From contig CM024176.1 of NCBI GenBank assembly GCA_013433145.1, forward strand, positions 4,522,849-4,586,848: a stretch of 64,000 nucleotides of DNA, given 5' to 3'. The notes beneath the pieces were generated by a model. The model was not told the origin of the DNA and did not search any database. It saw only the letters and a program-made list of their open reading frames with translations. Position numbers and translations under genes: made by a program. The stretch comes from Ascaris suum (lineage: Eukaryota > Nematoda > Chromadorea > Rhabditida > Ascarididae). Shown here piece by piece: positions 25,990 to 38,900 of this stretch (position 1 is its first letter; each line of letters starts with the position of its first letter).

Positions 25990-26118
25990 TCATCCAGGAA
26001 AGGAACTTTTCACCGCGAACTTGCCAAAGTCAAAAATATAGCGCTTAGCCTCAGGCTCCACAAATGCTGCAAAAATAACTGGCGGCTTGCCATACGTTAA
26101 TGCAATTCTCTTCATTGG
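25990..26118 (-). other. Possible minus-strand terminal exon
   Basis: A GTTTAG acceptor is followed by 42 codons (PMKRIALTYGKPPVIFAAF onward) and a TGA. In phase 0 it could join the exon ending at 27032 or stand alone with its own ATG. The other strand is also open for about 30 codons here. No family recognised. Confidence 0.25.
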
Positions 26119-26505
26119 CTAAACAATTCGCCTTCATACAGAAGAGAGAATAAACTTTTAACTTCTTCCTATCTCTTCTATAACCTCTGCAGAAGCATTT
26201 CTACCTTTCCTCTTTTGCATGTTTAATTACTGCATATTTACGCATATCTTATAGCCTCGTTGGAACGCATGCATCATTGACAAATTATAAAGCGGCCAAA
26301 TTTTGTAACAACAATTTATTACCACTAGCTCGCAATTGATGCTCATTTGTGAAATTTGCTATGCTGAATTTGACAGTTATTTCTATAAAGTAATGACATC
26401 ACCTGGTAAAGAACTAGCTAACTTCAGCTTTCACTTTTTCCTCTCGATAATTCATGTTGACAAATTAGTTTGGGTTTATCAGGATAGGTTGGGGGAATGT
26501 TGTGA

Positions 26506-26564
26506 TTGATTTGCGCGATACTAAACCGGCCATGCTTTGATTTGCGCGATTAAACCGGCCAAGC
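26506..26564. repeat. Imperfect tandem duplication, about 30 bp x 2
   Basis: Two copies sharing TTGATTTGCGCGAT and TAAACCGGCCA; the first has two extra bases in the middle. GC-rich compared with its surroundings. Confidence 0.75.
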
Positions 26565-27031
26565 AAGTTATCATAGTGCTAAACCTACGATAGAATACTG
26601 AAGAATTATGGCAAAGACGTAATGATTCTAGTGCACTTCTTTCTTCATTGATAAGAAACTGCGGGAAGACCTTATGTGATTATTAGCTTTTAGGATGAGA
26701 GAAATGTGGAAATAGGCACCCGATGAGAACACACGAAAGTTCTTTATTCAATTGCACAAATGATACAGATGCAGTTGACAATATTCGCTGTTGTATATGA
26801 ACCATCTGACTAGGGAAGTTAATATTGAAATGTTTCAATATTTAGATAAACTGACTAGTATGATAAGAGGTATTTGATTGCTTTCAAAGCATATCTTTGA
26901 AAAGCTCGGTGAACTTTTTGTACAATACTTTGAAGTTATTGATGCGTTCTTGCAATGTTCGATAGGAAACTATGTTGTAAAATAAAACAATAATAACGAG
27001 TTGGATGATGATGTTGTTTGAGCCTCATTAC

Positions 27032-30000
27032 GGCATAATGAATAAGCATTATCTTGAGCCGCGCACAAGATCGCCATTCTCTATTCGTCCACGCAAAGCT
27101 TTGATTAAGCAATCGAAGGCAATTAGAAATGCTCCCCACTGCTAATATTAACGAAGAGAAAATAACATAGAGAGCGGATAAAACATAATAAAGATGAAAT
27201 CCATTTAGCGCAAAGTGTTGTGGAAAAAAAGCGTTGCTATATGTTAATAAAATTCAACGTTTCGATGAAATTTTCTGGATGCATGAAGCAAAATTCAGAT
27301 TTTCGAAATGAATAAAAAATAAACTGGCAGAGAGATTTGATATGTTTATACTAATGAGCATCGTAGCTGGACTGCAGAAGACAATGCCCAACGAATTCCT
27401 TCGTGACTATTTCGCGCTTCTCACGTGTTGCTTTTACTGGAACTCTTCGTCATCTAATACCGATCCAGGAGAAAGGAAACACTTTGATTTTGGAAATAAG
27501 AAAACTAGAACATAAATTACAGCAAACTGTATACGTATATATATAAGCGGTGGAAAAAAAATTATATGTATAAAATGTATATAAGCGGTGGAAAAAAATT
27601 CTCCCATTTGATTCAGCCTCGAGGTCAACCGAACCATTAATGCCGCTTGATGGGAGGATAAATTTGCAGTTTTCGATCATTGAGGCATACCTTCCTCTGC
27701 AGACCACTAGACAGGCTCGAAGCAGTGGTTGGGCGTGTCCTCTGCACAACTCAGACAGCAGAACATCCTCACTGCTGATGGATGTCTCTCTGACAGCTTA
27801 TGAGGTAACGAACATAAAATGAGATCCGTCCGAATGGTTTTTGTTTTCCTAGGAGCTCGGTGTGCAGATTCTGAGAGCTCGGCAAGATAGAAATATTTTG
27901 CCTTCATAAGCTTGGACCTTATAGATTCCTTCTATTAGAAATGGACTTAAAAATGCAAAATCGAATTTGAGTTTCTTGTGTTCATGGGTAGCAAAGACTA
28001 TAAATATGGTTGCCTCAGTTCCACTGCACAGTTTAAGCGACACATGCGGCTTAAGCGACGACTATATTCACATATGCGACAGCGATATAATCCAGAGGAT
28101 TACATGCTTTCTTTATCAGTTTCTTTGAAAAGTAGGATATTAAGACGCCTTCATGCAAATTTCCCTAGGAGAAAGCTACCTAGGGGTACCAAGCAAATGG
28201 TTTGGGCGAAAAAGGTCTAGTTCTGACAGAATTTAGTCCACGTTTTCACCATAGAACAAAAAAGATGATCAAACAGCATCAACGATGGGATTATCACATC
28301 GAGAAGGGAACCGAAGTAATGGTATCGAATTCTCCCATGCGTTATTTTTTTCATTTTTGCTTTTTCAGCGACAACCGATCGACTCACTCTTTCTTCCTCG
28401 AACTGCAGATCTATAAATTTCCGACTTTACTTATTGAAAAGCGCAAATTAAGCAAACTCATCAGCACAATTTTCGCGCTCAATAGCTCGAGCTGCATCAA
28501 TTTATTATATAATGGCTTTCATAGGAAAAATACGTGAACTGCGTTCCATATGCCATGCCAAGAAATCCGTAAGTGAAAGTCCATATAAGGGCTATCAAAG
28601 GTGGAAATACATTAGTAATTCGGAGGAAGATGAGGGCAAGCAATCCGTGGAACAAGAAATAAGTTTGTAGGACTTGTAGGACCTTTTCCATTGCATTTTT
28701 GAATATTAATGCAAGCTGCCGGCTAAGTGCAGTCGATAGTTGGAAGGTTAACGCCAAGTTTTCGATTATTTGTCCCACCGTAACTTATCGGTTTTGAATT
28801 TCTCAGCAACGTCTGCCTAGATTAAAGTGCAAAGAAAAGTTACAGTGTTAGAATGCGCTATTCTATATGTTGACTGTATATATGAAATGCATAGGTGTAA
28901 AGTTTAATGCTAAGAATAGAGAGAAGACTTAGATGTGGATTTTTTAAGCATCTGGATGGCATATAAGGCAACACCCAGCAGTTCATAAGACTTCAGTTAT
29001 TCGAATTAACGAGACCGAGCAGCATAGAAGGATAAATGCAATTATGAATTCGTGGGTGATTTGAACAACTGACGCCTATCCTAAAAATTGCACGGGTATT
29101 AATATCATAGAAAGTGTTGCCGTTGATATTAAGCGCATGAATTCTATTTTAGATATCGATGTATGCCGCTATAGAAGCCTTCGATGAGATAGCTTCCACT
29201 AACCATTTATTCGTGACCAATTTATACAGCGGTTACATGTTTATTCATGGGAATGATTCGCCTCAAAAGAGCTGTTTTCCTTACAAATTTCGAGTGAGAT
29301 CTCCAATCGAAGTAGTCAGTTCGAAATGACATTTTCCTTCATATAGTTTTAAAAGCGCTATTTTACTTAATAATGACCTTAGAGAAGAGTTGTCAAATGA
29401 AATAACAGTTGGGGCAATATTCTTAAGGCAACGCTAAAAGTTTAAAATATTCGCCGTAAAGGAGAGAGAGCTGCGACATATAGAAGCAATAAAGCAGTGT
29501 TGATTGCAATCAGCAGCTCGAAAGTATGCAAACGACAAAAAAGGCACCGCATGACTCTAACCGAAAATGTTCGTTATCCTCGTGCGGTACCATTGAAGTC
29601 CTAAAGTAACGCTCCAGACTTACAAAAAGGCATCTAATAACTGAGATGAAAGCTAAGTTAGAAATGTATTTTTTGTACTGGAGTTTGGCTATAACACATC
29701 TCCAGTAATGAGAGTAAATGCCTGCGCGTCTTCTACAGTAGAATATGCTACAAATGCGTGTGACTAATATTTCATTGCTGCAGTCCGATTTTCTCAGCTC
29801 CTTTCAGTTTTTGACCAGTCAAAAAATTTCCGTCAATAAAAGCATCCACTGGAACCCTGGTCGCCTCCGTTCATCTTCTCTCAATAATTAAAAATCAGTT
29901 TGATTTTTTTTCGAGGGAAGTTGGTTTAAAAGTGCTCGTTTGCATCCTTTTTCCTATACGAAAGCTTGCGTCATCGTTCTTTGCTGCTAATTAGAAGATT

Positions 30001-30607
30001 ACCATCAAGGCTGTCCAGAATGTTAACCGCAATATTTGTCTATCTCAATTTCTCAGTCATCGTTCATATTACTCGTCGATGTTTCTATGCAAAGCCGTCA
30101 TGCTAACGTGGAGAGCGAAGATCCCAGTCGTCATTGTAGTTTTATACATGGAAAGGCGAAAGCAACAATGAGGCATTATTTCAACCGTATAACACAATGC
30201 TTAGAGTGATAAAGTTTGGGGCTCTCTTGCACTATAAAGGCATGATTCACTGCATTCAGAAGCGATACCTACATCATGATACTTGCTGGCTTCCCCGATT
30301 TTAGTAGATGTTTCAATTATGTTTTCGTGCAGAGTTTATTGCATCGTTAATCACAGTTGTATATTGTAATGCTGTATTTGGTTCCTAAGCAACAGATGTT
30401 TTTACGCTTGAGTCACTGTTTCTTGTAACTTCCATATGCATTTAAAGCGCGTGAACTTACCGTAGCACTGATCGAAACTAAGCTGCACTGAGTGTTACGA
30501 GACAAAGCACCTACTTCGAGCGAGCGATAGTTCAAGAGAGGGTGATGGCGAACCTCAGTTAGTACTGGGTAAAATTGCTGCCAGAGTAGGAAATATTGAT
30601 AAAACAT
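27032..30607 (-). CDS. Multi-pass membrane protein, possible gustatory-receptor-like chemoreceptor, 3' end missing
   Basis: Three exons join in phase: 30607-30461 (ATG start, GTAAGT donor, 49 residues), 28715-28534 (60 codons plus two bases, hydrophobic, contains LALIWTFTYGFLGMAYG-type segments), and 27236-27032 (one base plus 68 codons, GTAATG donor). The last has a long hydrophobic stretch (YYVLSALYVIFSSLILAVGS) followed by NCLRLLNQSFAW and a basic segment with KIMLIHYA. A transmembrane helix followed by RL..LN and then a hydrophobic, His-containing helix is the arrangement seen in insect-Gr/nematode GUR-type 7TM proteins. I could not find the later exons, including the TM7 exon. The first exon is the least certain. 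A different nematode serpentine family is possible. Confidence 0.4.
27535..27600. repeat. Short direct repeat upstream of the 27617 exon
   Basis: TATATAAGCGGTGGAAAAAA appears at about 27540 and again at about 27578. Both copies lie just before the plus-strand exon at 27617. Confidence 0.7.
27617..27909 (+). CDS. Two-exon 3' end of an unrecognised small plus-strand gene
   Basis: Exon 27617-27804 has a GATTCAG acceptor and GTAACG donor. A 48-bp intron with a TTTTGTTTTCCTAG acceptor follows, then exon 27853-27909 ends in TAA. The frame is kept and gives about 80 residues ending ELGVQILRARQDRNILPS. Earlier residues include DGRINLQFSIIEAYLPLQ. No family recognised. It lies within the 1.3-kb intron of the minus-strand membrane protein. 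A possible upstream start is the ATG at 27354 joined through a GTGACT donor in the right phase, but that donor is weak. Confidence 0.4.
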
Positions 30608-31933
30608 CTTGTATATAAAATCACAGTAAGTTACCAGGCAAAGATACGTAGAGGTGCATTTTAAGTATCTGTCACATTTGTCTGAGACCTATAATAACGA
30701 AAGATGACGATTATTCAAACGATCAATTTGTTCACTTATTGATTTTTTCCTATAAATGCTGTGCTGATATTTTCACTTTTAGCAGCAAATATTTTAAATG
30801 AGGGAACGGTTATGCTCAGCGCCTGTGCAAACTGAAACCGCAATTTTCTACAGAACTGCATTGATTTTTTGATTTATAGGGATAATTACAGTTTCCGACA
30901 TTTCTTTGCACTTTTCCGATCCAATAATCTGAACAATGCGTATTGAATAGCTTTCGAAAAAAAAAGAGCTCGAATGAAATCCAATTTAGCGTTTATTACG
31001 GAAGTTACGAGTAAGGAAGTTGCACTTTGGTGTCTAGCATTTTACTATCGTTAATTTGATTGAGCTATTCTCCGTTTACGATCTATCGGTTGGCTTTCCA
31101 TAGCAAAAAAGTGATAAAATTGCTAGCGCATAAAAACTTTATAGCATTTGCTGTGACGTTCTCGAAAAATCATATAGAGAATTTCAAGTTGAATACTGTT
31201 TCATTCGCTTCAAGAAAATTATTTATGCTGTTGTTTACATCAGACTTTAAGAAAAGTGAACATGAAACATGATAAGGCACTACAAATTCTTTGAGCTATT
31301 ATAAAAGGAATCATCACTGAACGACTTCGGAATATGGCAGGATTCGCAGAGTAATACTGAACTAGAACGATCCACTAGCCTGCCCCATGTTCCAGTATGT
31401 ATATCAAACTTTGGATGCATGTAAACCTACAGGTAATCAAGACAGGTGTGCAACTACAAATGATTTGAGAAAAAAGCCGACGACTTTTAAAGGACTTCAT
31501 CATCTCCTCATTCTGGCATTATTTTCCTTTTTCTCAGTCCTTCACAGCTCCATTTTGCGCGTTATTCACAATGCCACTGAAAATTTTCGAATATCTTGTC
31601 CATTCATGTAGTGAATTGAAGGACTGAACATAATGGTTAGCAACATCCTATGAGTCTCTTCATCGCCATAAATCGTCCTACGCAGATACAAATATCTATA
31701 GCGCTCCAGTAGTGCATTATGGAGAGAAGGGAAGAGGGAATGGCACGATATAAGCTTTTTTTTATTTCATCCCAATGTACGGAAGGAAGATCTATGAGTA
31801 AAGCGGGGGAGAGGATGGGAGGCCATGTGATGTGGCGAACCATATCTCTTCGCGGGATTGAGCTTTTCATGCCTGTGGAGCAACCGCAAGAAATTTTTGG
31901 GTTCTGAAAGTTTTCACAGGAGGGAGACCGGGC

Positions 31934-31945
31934 GGGGGGGGGGGG
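31934..31945. repeat. G12 homopolymer
   Basis: Twelve G within a 300-bp GC-rich island (about 31,700-32,010). Confidence 0.9.
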
Positions 31946-32864
31946 TGGGACGTAGGATGTTTGGAGAAGGGGGTCGACTCTCGTGGGGAGATGCAAGGCT
32001 AGAAAATAGATGCTTTCATCGAAATGCCATGTTTGCATTGTTCATGCTACTGTGCAAGAGCAAATGTTGAAGTGTTGCGCTTTTGGCGCATCACTGCATT
32101 TGAATGCAGCTGCTTTGATACTCCTGCTGTGGCAAACATTTAAAAAACCTATTTGCACCCGGGCATAGTGGTGCTCACTGACACCTTCGTCCCAATAATA
32201 GGCCATTTTGTATTTGTGGATTTTTCTAGACATGAAAATTTGGAAGTTGCCTGCACAGTGGATACAATGTGTTCAGGAAGGGTTTGACTGTCTAAGTGAA
32301 ATAGTGACGTTGAACTCATCGAGCCAGCTTCAGCCTCTCACGTTTTTCGGCTGTGTTTTCTGATTTTGTCTATTATATCCAGACTTTGCCTTCTGAAATA
32401 AATGCTTGCTCATTTTTGACACCTATACTTGACGTTTCCCTTAAGCATCTCTTGTTCGAATACCCTGAATCGTAGAGTTTTCTCATTTCCATGGGACTCT
32501 TCGGATAACTTTTCAGCTCGCGAATGCAAGCCCTCCTTTTTTAACATCTTCCATGGAGATGAAGAGACAAACGAGGAAACCCATTCCCCGGAGAGGGGAA
32601 GCTTAATTTCAAAAAATCTCCCGCAAGGAGGGATTCTCTGAGCGCGAAGACTTTGCGAAGGGAACATTTTTGGTCTAAGATCAATGAATCATCTTTATGC
32701 GAAAGCCTACAAGGGGAGAGCGGCGAGGATTAACATTGCATTCCAAAGACTATTTAATTTATTGAATGTTTCATTGTTTCACCGTTTTGTTCGATTGCAC
32801 GAATATCCAACATCGTTTGCTTACCAACCGTTTTCACAAGTTATTAACAAAAGACATCTAATGT

Positions 32865-32940
32865 AGCACGAGCATATTTCAACTAATCCGATCATAAATA
32901 TTAGCACTAGCATGTTTCAACTAATCCAGTCATAAATATA
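32865..32940. repeat. Tandem duplication, 38 bp x 2
   Basis: Two 38-bp units beginning AGCAC(G/T)AGCAT differ at a few positions, so the duplication is not recent. Confidence 0.8.
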
Positions 32941-35900
32941 AGTCTCTAACAAAAGGATTTGTTTATCGAAACCCGGTCTGCATTAATGCAATGTATTGTT
33001 TGCCTTGTAAAACGGAATCCAATCAATGCGAAATGCCTTAATATTTTTGGTTCGCTGAAATGTGTATATCTTGTCTCAAAGTTAACGATTCGATATAAAT
33101 TCAATTACACGGGCTGCCTCCATTGTAAATTATACGCGTAGAATTCTCTAACCGCAGCTTCGATGGTTTTTGAGGTAAAGTGGTAAACAAGGTAAACATG
33201 TAAATGTGCAAATATAGATGCGAAGAGATACCGCTGCTAATGTTCTGATGCGCTTTGCTAATATAAAATTGCAAAAGCGCATAAACGCACTTCATTGACG
33301 GCATTTTTGCAATGGAATGCTAAATGAATGCAAAACGAGTGAAGAGGAAGAAAAATTTGAGTAGTTTGGATCACACGTTTTTTTTTGTCGTTGCAATTAC
33401 TGTGATTGCCACCAACATTTGAAATTCAATAGTTGATTGGCATTACGCTATCGCCTCATTCCGCCTATAAAATTTTCGACGATGCACTTACTTCATACAC
33501 CTTCACACCAATAAATAATTTTATTTCTGCGCATGTTAGTTGTGAAACATTTTTGCTTAAATTTGAAGCATATTAACAACATACTATCAATTCTCTATTC
33601 TTGTCATATAAACTCTCCGTTAAATTTCGCTAAAAATGAAAGCAATTCAATTTTTTACTCATTCTTGAACAATTTCCTCGGCCGTCTTCATACCTTAAGT
33701 GCCTGATCACGTAGAATAGGCACGATAAATGTCTGTTTAAAGCACTGAATGTCATGCACTGTAGAGTAATAACACACCAAGCGGTTTTGAGGGAATAAAC
33801 TTTTTCCCGAGATGTCTCCAGGATACACCAACACAAGTGAATGTGATTGCTCAAAAATGAAAAAAAGGCACAATTCAACGAAGAAAAAGCATTTTTGATT
33901 TGGTGAACTATTTGATGCAAATATCATGTCGAGGCATATTTCAGTATTGAAATCGTGCTGAGCAGACGAATTTTTTTGAACTCCTAGTAGCCATAATTCA
34001 ACTGAAAACGCGTTTGCAGAGCGCCTTGAAGCAAAAAGGCCCCTGCGTGCACGTAGGCGCGTCTTCTAGCCTCCGCGATGGCTTAACTCGAGAAACGCAG
34101 AAGCAAGACATTTATTGCGAGTGAAAAACATTTTTGAAAAGCTACTGAAGTTCGCGACCTTCAGCTTCACGAGTGAACGCCGAGAAACCGCTAGCATGTT
34201 GTTGGCGCGTCTACAGGGCGTCGTACCAAAGTCACGTATGCGCTTGCCTGTCTGCATTTCCGGTAATTATAGCTCGGTAACCACTGAATCTAGATATTCA
34301 ATGGTTCTGAAGCTGGAAGTAGTGCGAGCGTCAGCAGTGAAGCTACAACTACGAAATTTGGCAGACAGATTTTATACAAACCATAGGTTGTCCGTACAGT
34401 AACTCTCAACTTCTAAAACAGTCATAAAAACTTATACCCGCTGAAAAAATGTTCCGCTTTGCAGTCTGTCTTGTTGCATTACACATGGACAAGTCGCAAA
34501 AATGAAAGGAAACAAACTTTTACTGGCCTGCAAAATAAGTTTAAAAAATGAGATGGAAATGCCATTGAAAGATTTTTCGTTCTGCGGTTGATACACGATT
34601 TTCAGGGCATCGACTTTGCAATTCTCAAAAATTAGATAGAAATGCCACTTAGCTTTATTGCAGAAGACGACGAAGTATGACTTTTGCTTACGCGTTTTGC
34701 GAAGGTTATTTTAATGGAAATGCGCCAAATAATCGACGAAGAGACGTAACAAGTGACGTGAGTGAACACTTTAACGCACTTTCTCGTGTTCATCACTGAA
34801 AATTACCTCATCATCAAGTGGTTAGTTCAACTCCGCATTCGGAAAATTGCATTTCTGCGCTCTTTAATTGAGTCAAATGGTGGGAAAACATCCGTTCTTC
34901 TTTGGGCGCGCATTAACAAGTGAGAGGAAGAAAGAGGAGAAGGGAGAAAAAATTTGAAGCCAAAATGTGGCAAATGGCAAAAGAATGATTGCAATACTGT
35001 TCGAGGGAAATATAAATTCCAACCGTATCACTGGAAAACACTTGACGGAAACAGAGAACCAAAAGCCGAAATTGAAAAGATGACAAGTTGTTTGAATAGT
35101 CAGGACGTAGAAACTCTCTAGACATTAATCAACGAGACAATCATGGAATGTTTGAAAGACACTTTGCTGTGGTGCCGTCAATGAGAAGGAATCCGGTACA
35201 GTGAGAAAAAAAATATCTATTGAACAAATGGCAGTCGCAACAGATCTATGATCGACAACGGTTACCACCTTATAGAGACACGTGAAAAAAAAACGAGAAC
35301 AGACCCCATGTACTGAATATAGAATTGGATCTAGGGAAGCTTCAAAAGCGATCCCAATGAGCTTAGCTGCATGATGTCCGTGGAAGAAATGAAGCTATTT
35401 AAGAAAGAGCCGTACTCCGGCGCAACTATGAACTGATCGCCAGCTGTGGCAGAAATGACACCAAAATAACGAGGCAGCCAGTACGATATTTTACACGATG
35501 CGTAATCCCGAAATAATTAAAATTATGCGATCACAGCCAAGTGTACCAAATAGCACGAGTAGCAAGATGACAGCTCGAAAGTCACGCCTCCCATCAAGTC
35601 GACAATTTCGACGCAGGAAGCGCTAATGGTGCTTGACTCGAGGCTTCATCGTCAGATGTCATCAAACCAGCAAAAAATTTACTAGCGAAATTTAATAGTT
35701 CATTCCGCAATAGAATCATAGTTTTTGTTGCATTTCGAAAACCTCGTTTAACAGACTACACCCCTTACATACTTATCAGTATGCGAACTAAGAAATTTCT
35801 AAGAATTGTAAAAGTGTTAAAATCTGTGAAATGCAACAAAAAAAGGCTGCGGAAGAATGAACTAATATTGAAAAATTGATCGAATCGAAAAATATAGAGT

Positions 35901-38900
35901 AGATTCGTGAAATCAATGCCGAAAGGATGAACGAACGTTTTAACAAGCCTCTTGTCATAGTGGACATCTGCAGCCAGCGTTGAATCTTAAAATGTTGAGC
36001 GACAGTTTCGAGTTCCATGAAGTCAATGTTACAGGCACACGTAAATGTCCATTAAAGTGCCGACTGGATCATGCACTAAGATTGGATGAAATCTTTTATA
36101 AGATGCTTAAAATCAGCGTACGAAAAATAATTACGCCTTCGAAACTGCTGAACAGCAAAATTATAAAAACAAATAAGTTTCGAAAAAATGGAAGGTGAAA
36201 AAAAGTTATGTCAGTATACATGTGAGGTGGAGATGTAGGCATTCTCGAAAAATTTTCGCTCGGTTAGATTTTCTTCAAATCAAGGGAAACTGTTGAGGAA
36301 TGCATAGCAGAACAGTTGAGGATGAGCTGTTGAACTGTGAGCATTCGTTTCGCCGAACCATTCCATGACCCGTGCGCTTATTGAAATAATAGATGAAATA
36401 TATCGGGAGATTGCAACTGAAAGTGCTGTCACGGCGCACCTCGATTTAATTAAGGCTTATGAATGGGCCGACACCTGGCTCACCTTCCTTAAATGTTTAC
36501 AACTTTTTTCAAATTTGATGAATCAAAGTGTACTATAGTACATAAAACCGACATTTGATGCACCATGTATTTATCTAGTTTCTGAAATCTAGTCTCAGTG
36601 CTTGCTAAGTCGAAACAGCCGGACATACACATGCATAAGCTCGAGCATTATTTTACGCTAATGCGCTCTTACACAGCAAATTTGCATATGCATATAAAAA
36701 GTTAACCGAAGCGCAAAAAAAGTGGGCAGTGAAAGGCAACGGCAGGATGCACAAGTGCAAAGAAGCACGAAGCGTCTTGGGAATGCTCCTCCTCCTCTTC
36801 TGTGATCACCACAGGGCGGGAAATCCTGACACTTCGTTTGTTCTTCTTCGCCGTTGAGGGGATAGAAGAGCGCTGAATTCATCTTAATTGCGTTCTCATT
36901 GATCGTGAGCCTTACCAAGCTTCGAATCAAGTGGAGTAATCGGTCGGTGTATGTATTTCGATGGCTATTCTATGTATATCACGAATCTATAAATGCATAT
37001 TGCAACGATTCTTTTGATGAACCTTCCTAACAACTTCGATAGTTGAGAATATGAATATTTTCAGGGCAAGAGAAATTAGTGGATTAGTAAAATCAATGCG
37101 TGGAACTATTAAAGTGAATGCCATATGAAGTAGCAACAAATAAACCGTAGGACAATTTTTTAATGTGATACAACTGCATATCGCATGAATTGCAAACGCA
37201 GTTAAAGCAATGAAAAGGCATAGTGACAGTTGCGGCAGAACGCTTTCTTTAATATCGTTAAAAAACTGTACATATTACACAATGACCATCAAGAAATTAT
37301 ACAAAATAATACATATTACATGACATGCAACAATGTTCGTATCATGCTTGAACGCTTGAAACGCTGCTAAGCTGATACCGGTGCTGCAAATGCACTCGGA
37401 AAAGGATCACGAATTCCTATTTCAGATTCTATGAATTCAAGCCTCAGCAAGCAACGCCTCACCGCCTTATGCTTCAAGGATTTCACTTAAAGCTTGACAT
37501 TTATCAGTGGTTTTACGTCTTTGCGGTGTATCCGTTTTTATTCACTACGCAACACAAATTCATAGGTTCGTCGATGGATCTGAAGTTATGCATAAAGCAA
37601 GCATCATAAATTCTTTGAAGCATGAATTGGCAATGACCGTCAAAATCAGATTTTATAGACTTCAAAAAGGTACTACATCAGTTCTTCGAGTAGCTGCACA
37701 ACAGTGATGCGTTTTTCTCTGTCAACTAGTTCAGTTCGCGGTGCAGTTAACAGCATTATGGACTGCTCCGCCCCAGGCTTCTTCTTTGAAATATTTTAAA
37801 AAGTGTTCAGAAATAGTGACTTTCGTACTCTTTCTTTAATTTTCGTGTTGACCTACGATCATCGACTAGTCATTAACAAAACTGCAATTAGAAAGGCACA
37901 AATGCATACTGCTGATTACTGGAGCAGCAAGGACTAGCTGCCACTGAAGGAGATTGTTGAACCAGTTTGACTGTCATTCTTCAGGACATGTTTTGAGACA
38001 ATATCGCCTCGTTCTTGCTCGTTGACTACGATTTGGCCAGCGCGGTATTTTCGACAAACGAAAACAACCAAATGCAAGTTGTATATTGTCACGTATCTGA
38101 TTTATAGTGACGCGGAAATGCAATCCATGAAATCAATGAGACATTTCTTAAAAAATTGGGGCCTTTCAACCCATATGACGGTAGAGAATGCATCTCATCT
38201 TTCTCAGCTTGGCTAGAAGTAATAAGCACAACACATTAACATGACTAATCAGCAAAGTAAATAATAGACTGTTGTTAGTTTGTCGTATATCCGCTGTCCT
38301 ATATTCATGTATGGAGACTGCCTTAGTTAAATTCGCCACCCACTTGCAAAAGGAGACTAGAGGTGTAAGCATGCGAAAGTACCTTAACATTATAATGTAA
38401 GGAGTGTGAAAAAATTAAGAAAACGTTCGCGAAGAACATCCACCATGCCGTTTACGAGCGTCATCTGGACAAGAGAAGAAACATGTGACGACAAAGCTGC
38501 CACGATACGCGCTTTTTGCATCCACGTTCGTCGCACAAACACTGATGCATACGGCCAATAAACAATTAGGTATGCGTAATTTAACCGTGAAAATTGCATA
38601 CAATTTAAACGAATTGGTCTTTTCCTCAGAAAGTTTATTTTTCAGCTCAATTAGACAAAAAGTCCACAAGCAAATTTTGAATCATATTTACGCGTTTCGG
38701 TTTTTAAAGATGTTGAATCAACCAACTTAAAGATTTGCGGAGAGCTTTCTTATGCTTCCTGCTATATCCATCAGACTTTATAGGTATAGCTTCAGTTGTC
38801 AACGAATTTAAATTTGCGTAGACAGAAATCCCATAATGAGTTTTGTAGACAAATTTCACACGCACAGAAAAAATGGATTAGATGCGCCTCGTCAAGTGAA

